From JAEUIE01 sp046350055 (GTDB taxonomy: Bacteria; Planctomycetota; Planctomycetia; Gemmatales; HRBIN36), in contig JAXMBC010000001.1 of the NCBI GenBank assembly GCA_046350055.1, positions 4,216,001 through 4,280,000 on the forward strand: a stretch of DNA of 64,000 nucleotides. The letters are read 5' to 3'. The notes beneath the pieces were generated by a model. It saw only the letters and a program-made list of their open reading frames with translations. It was not told the origin of the DNA and ran no database searches. The translations under genes and the position numbers were made by a program. Below, piece by piece: positions 61,664 through 64,000 of the stretch; positions within the stretch are counted from its first letter, which is position 1, and every line of letters starts with the position of its first letter.

Positions 61664-62832
61664 AATAGCTCCCCACCTCACCGATAGTGAATCAGAAGCG
61701 GTCTTGCAAGAAAACAGGATTGTCGTTGTGCTGAGAGGTGCGACCCAACCTAGTGCAAGCGAGCAAGCCATGGATGGCAATCTTCGCATTTCCCCTGCTG
61801 AACGCAAGAGACTTCTTCACTCTCTTCACCACGCGCCCTCCGCCACGGAGCGTCTGCGGTGGAACGCACTCCTTCTTCTGGCAGATGGGCACACCTGGGA
61901 CCACATTGCCACGGTTCTGTATAGCAGTTCCGCCACCATCACGCAATGGAAACGACGCTACGATGAGCAAGGTAGGGACGGCATCGCTCAGTTGGCCACC
62001 ACGATCTATTGGTGGGTGGCCAGTATTGTCACCTGGGTCCAATCCCCCCCCCCCCCCCCCCCATCACTTCGGCTATCTCCGCAGCCGATGGACCTGCTCT
62101 ACGCTGGTGCTCTTGCTGGCCCATGAATATCAGGTGAACGTCAGTCGTGAAACCGTTCGTCGCTATCTGCAACACAGCAAGGTGGTCTGGCGGCGGCCTC
62201 GTCCCATTCTCCGACCGAAAGACCCCGACTACGTCGCCAAAGTCCTCATAATCAAGCTTCTGGTGAACTCGATGCCTGATGACAAGATCGCTCTCTTCCA
62301 GGACGAAGCCGAGGTCTGCACCAATCCCAAGATTGGTTCGCTGTGGATGCCTCGAGGTCAACAGGCTGCCGGCGAGACACCGGGCACCAACGAGAAGCAG
62401 CACCTTTTCGGCTCCCTGGCATGGAACACCTGTCGTCTGGTAACGACTTGGGCGAAACGCCGGGACAGTGCAGCGTTCCGGGAACACCTCGATCACCTCC
62501 GTTGTATCTTTCGCTGTTATCGACGCATCCATCTCATTTGTGACAACGCTCACTTCCACATCAGTCGCGCCGTGCAAGACTATCTGAAGAATCATCCGCG
62601 CGTGACACTTCACTACTTGCCCAAGTGTGCTCCAGAAACCAATCCCATTGAACGAGTCTGGTGGCATCTACACGACGAGATCACCAGGAACCACACCTGC
62701 CCCGATCTCGATTCGCTCCTGAATCTTGTTGACCGCTGGCTACACCAGAACCGATACTGTTTGATTGAACCCACCCTCTACGCCGTCGTCCCCCGCAAAC
62801 TCAGAGTATTTTCGGCTCGGTAGGGAGCTATT
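61664..62832 (+). mobile_element. IS630-family insertion sequence, transposase broken at a poly-C tract
   Basis: Ends AATAGCTCCCCACC and GGGAGCTATT match the termini of the element at 26680-27855. TA follows the right end; the left flank reads CA, so the target duplication is imperfect. About 1,169 bp. Confidence 0.85.
61770..62823 (+). pseudogene. IS630-family transposase, frameshifted at a 19-C run
   Basis: The N-terminal part (MDGNLRISPAERKRLLHSLH, WDHIATVLYSSSATITQWKR) lies in one frame up to the run of 19 C (62044-62062). The catalytic part continues in another frame: HHFGYLRSRWTCSTLVLLL, FQDEAEVCTNPKIG, ICDNAHFH, ETNPIERVWW. Protein identity with the first copy is moderate, so this is a different element of the same family. 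The C-run may be a true mutation, a slippage site or an assembly error. Confidence 0.82.
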
Positions 62833-62918
62833 TAGATTCTTCAACTGTGACAATACCCTTTCTCCAAAAAGATTGTACCGTTTATGGCACATGCATTACG
62901 CAAGTGTCGGGAACGCAT

Positions 62919-63515
62919 TTACTTGTCTTCAACGTACAGTAGTCCAGTAAAATCGTCATTCTTGTACTTTAACGTAGAAGTGTCGAGTTTACTACGAACC
63001 GATTTCCATGCTTCTGCATTGTCGTAGGGCGTTCCCGATGACTTCACAGTGACGCACCCAAGACTCACAGAACCGGGATGAAGTCCCATTGCGAAACGCC
63101 CCGTTTTAGTCTTCACAGTGTACCCGTAGTAACCTGAGTTATCCTCAATCCGGGGATACAATTTGTACCAGTCGATCTTGTGATTCTCGTGAATAAATCT
63201 CTTTCCGATGAGATATTCACCAACCGGTGTTGGCCCACCTTGCTTTGTGTCGTTGGTTTCCACAGTTGGCTGGATTTCTACGAACACGACCTTGCCTCCT
63301 GCTATCCAACAGAGTTTTTTTGAAGCCCTGAGGAAAACGAACACAGCTGAGTTAGGATTCTTGCCGGGGCCACCAGCCGGACTGCTAACAGAGTACTTCG
63401 TAACCACCGAATAAAAATCATCCAATGTTTGGGCGAAACTTGTTGCCGGAGAGGACAAGATAGTACTCGATACGAACAGTGCAATGATCAGATCTCGTGT
63501 GCGGAAGCCTTGCAT
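62919..63515 (-). CDS. Secreted L,D-transpeptidase-like (YkuD/Tlde1-type) protein
   Basis: 198 residues from ATG 63515, with GGAG seven bases upstream. Signal peptide (LIIALFVSSTILSSPATSFA). The catalytic-type motif GLHPGSVSLGCVTV (His, Ser, Gly-Cys) and GGPTPVGEYLIGKR resemble YkuD-fold L,D-transpeptidases and Tlde1 peptidoglycan effectors. It would cleave or cross-link peptidoglycan stem peptides. The frame is open upstream into the IS5 transposase without a stop, but the Shine-Dalgarno and signal peptide fix the start. Confidence 0.78.
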   Translation of the reverse strand: MQGFRTRDLIIALFVSSTILSSPATSFAQTLDDFYSVVTKYSVSSPAGGPGKNPNSAVFVFLRASKKLCWIAGGKVVFVEIQPTVETNDTKQGGPTPVGEYLIGKRFIHENHKIDWYKLYPRIEDNSGYYGYTVKTKTGRFAMGLHPGSVSLGCVTVKSSGTPYDNAEAWKSVRSKLDTSTLKYKNDDFTGLLYVEDK

Positions 63516-63544
63516 GGATGTACTCCAATGTTTGATGTTGAATG

Positions 63545-64000
63545 TTAGGCCGTGTTGATTGAAGTAGCCGAGGATGCGAAGCCTCGGCAGATATTTGAGC
63601 CAAATGGTGATGGCGGCAAAGAGGATCATGCCGAGAAAGTTCCTTGCCGTCTTCTCGTAGCGGGTGGCCACGCGACGGCATTGTTTCAGCTGACTGACAC
63701 ATCGCTCCACCAAGTTACGCTCCTTGTAAATGTGCTCATCATAGTCTCGTGGCGACTTTCGATTGGAGCGTGGTGGAATGATTGCCTCCGCACCACGTGC
63801 CTCAATCGTTTCCACCAAAGCGTTGCTGTCATAGCCTTTGTCGGCAATGACTTCCTCCACCTCGTAGTCGCCCAGCAATTGCTCCGCATGCGTGATGTCG
63901 GCATCTTGCCCTGGGCTTAGGCAGATCGTCACTGGATTCCCCAAGCCTTTCACGGATAGATGGATTTTCGTGCTGAATCCACCACGAGAACGCCCCAACG
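63545..64000 (-). mobile_element. IS5-family element with transposase (partial at the right edge)
   Basis: The minus strand encodes a DDE transposase C-terminal part: GRSRGGFSTKIHLSVKGLGN, IADKGYDSNALVETIE, RGAEAIIPPRSNRKSPRDYD, YKERNLVERCVSQLKQCRRV, ARNFLGMILFAAITIWLK. The N-terminus is beyond the window. The left end is placed near 63545 (TAGGCCGTGTTGATTGAA). The frame has no stop before the L,D-transpeptidase gene, so the element reads through into it. Confidence 0.85.

Overview
The window looks like a chromosomal segment of a planctomycete, probably a Gemmataceae-type bacterium. Evidence: ECF sigma factors paired with membrane Ser/Thr kinases, a sigma factor fused to WD40 repeats, a Tat-exported sulfatase, an N-terminal ELLEDRTVPA motif on a giant surface protein, and a tmRNA tag ending ALAA. 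This is inferred from gene content only.

Bases 1-12,900 are mostly housekeeping. A partial mgtE is followed by rsr (Ro60/TROVE protein). Upstream of rsr, on the same strand, lies an RNA array: four ordinary tRNAs (Trp, a CAG-anticodon tRNA, Gln, Arg) and then five units closed by perfect or near-perfect 7-9 bp stems. At least two units contain a circularly permuted tRNA (T-arm, acceptor closed by a loop, D-arm). This is the architecture expected of bacterial Y RNAs (YrlA type), here as a five-member cluster. Next come a Ycf48-like/gluQ/esterase operon, an ACT protein, ssrA, tRNA-Gln placed 3 nt before truD, a zinc-ribbon/HEAT protein, a PP2C phosphatase and tRNA-Asn.

Bases 12,900-43,000 are accessory. 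A family of HARE-HTH (winged-helix) genes and relics is scattered through it, about 13 traces in all, two sets lying in an exact ~1.28 kb direct duplication 4,012 bp apart. Other genes are a sulfatase, an Rrf2 regulator, two Ntn-hydrolases (one fused to an alpha/beta hydrolase), a TPR protein, an aspzincin-like metallopeptidase, a flavin monooxygenase and an orphan RHS tip with a possible immunity gene. A sigma-WD40 gene is cut by an IS630 element; removing the element plus one TA restores the reading frame exactly.

Bases 43,000-54,700 hold a TPR kinase with its ECF sigma factor, a giant surface protein with four nearly identical 753-bp repeats, and a metallo-beta-lactamase-fold/DUF1254 fusion that is frameshifted. 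A ~225-bp repeat that starts in the tRNA-Asn 3' end recurs before the kinase and before the lactamase gene.

Bases 54,700-64,000 hold a small GAF-membrane-protein operon and then nested mobile elements: an IS3 relic, an IS256 relic carrying an inserted IS21, an IS630 copy broken at a 19-C tract, and an IS5 element in frame with an L,D-transpeptidase-like gene.
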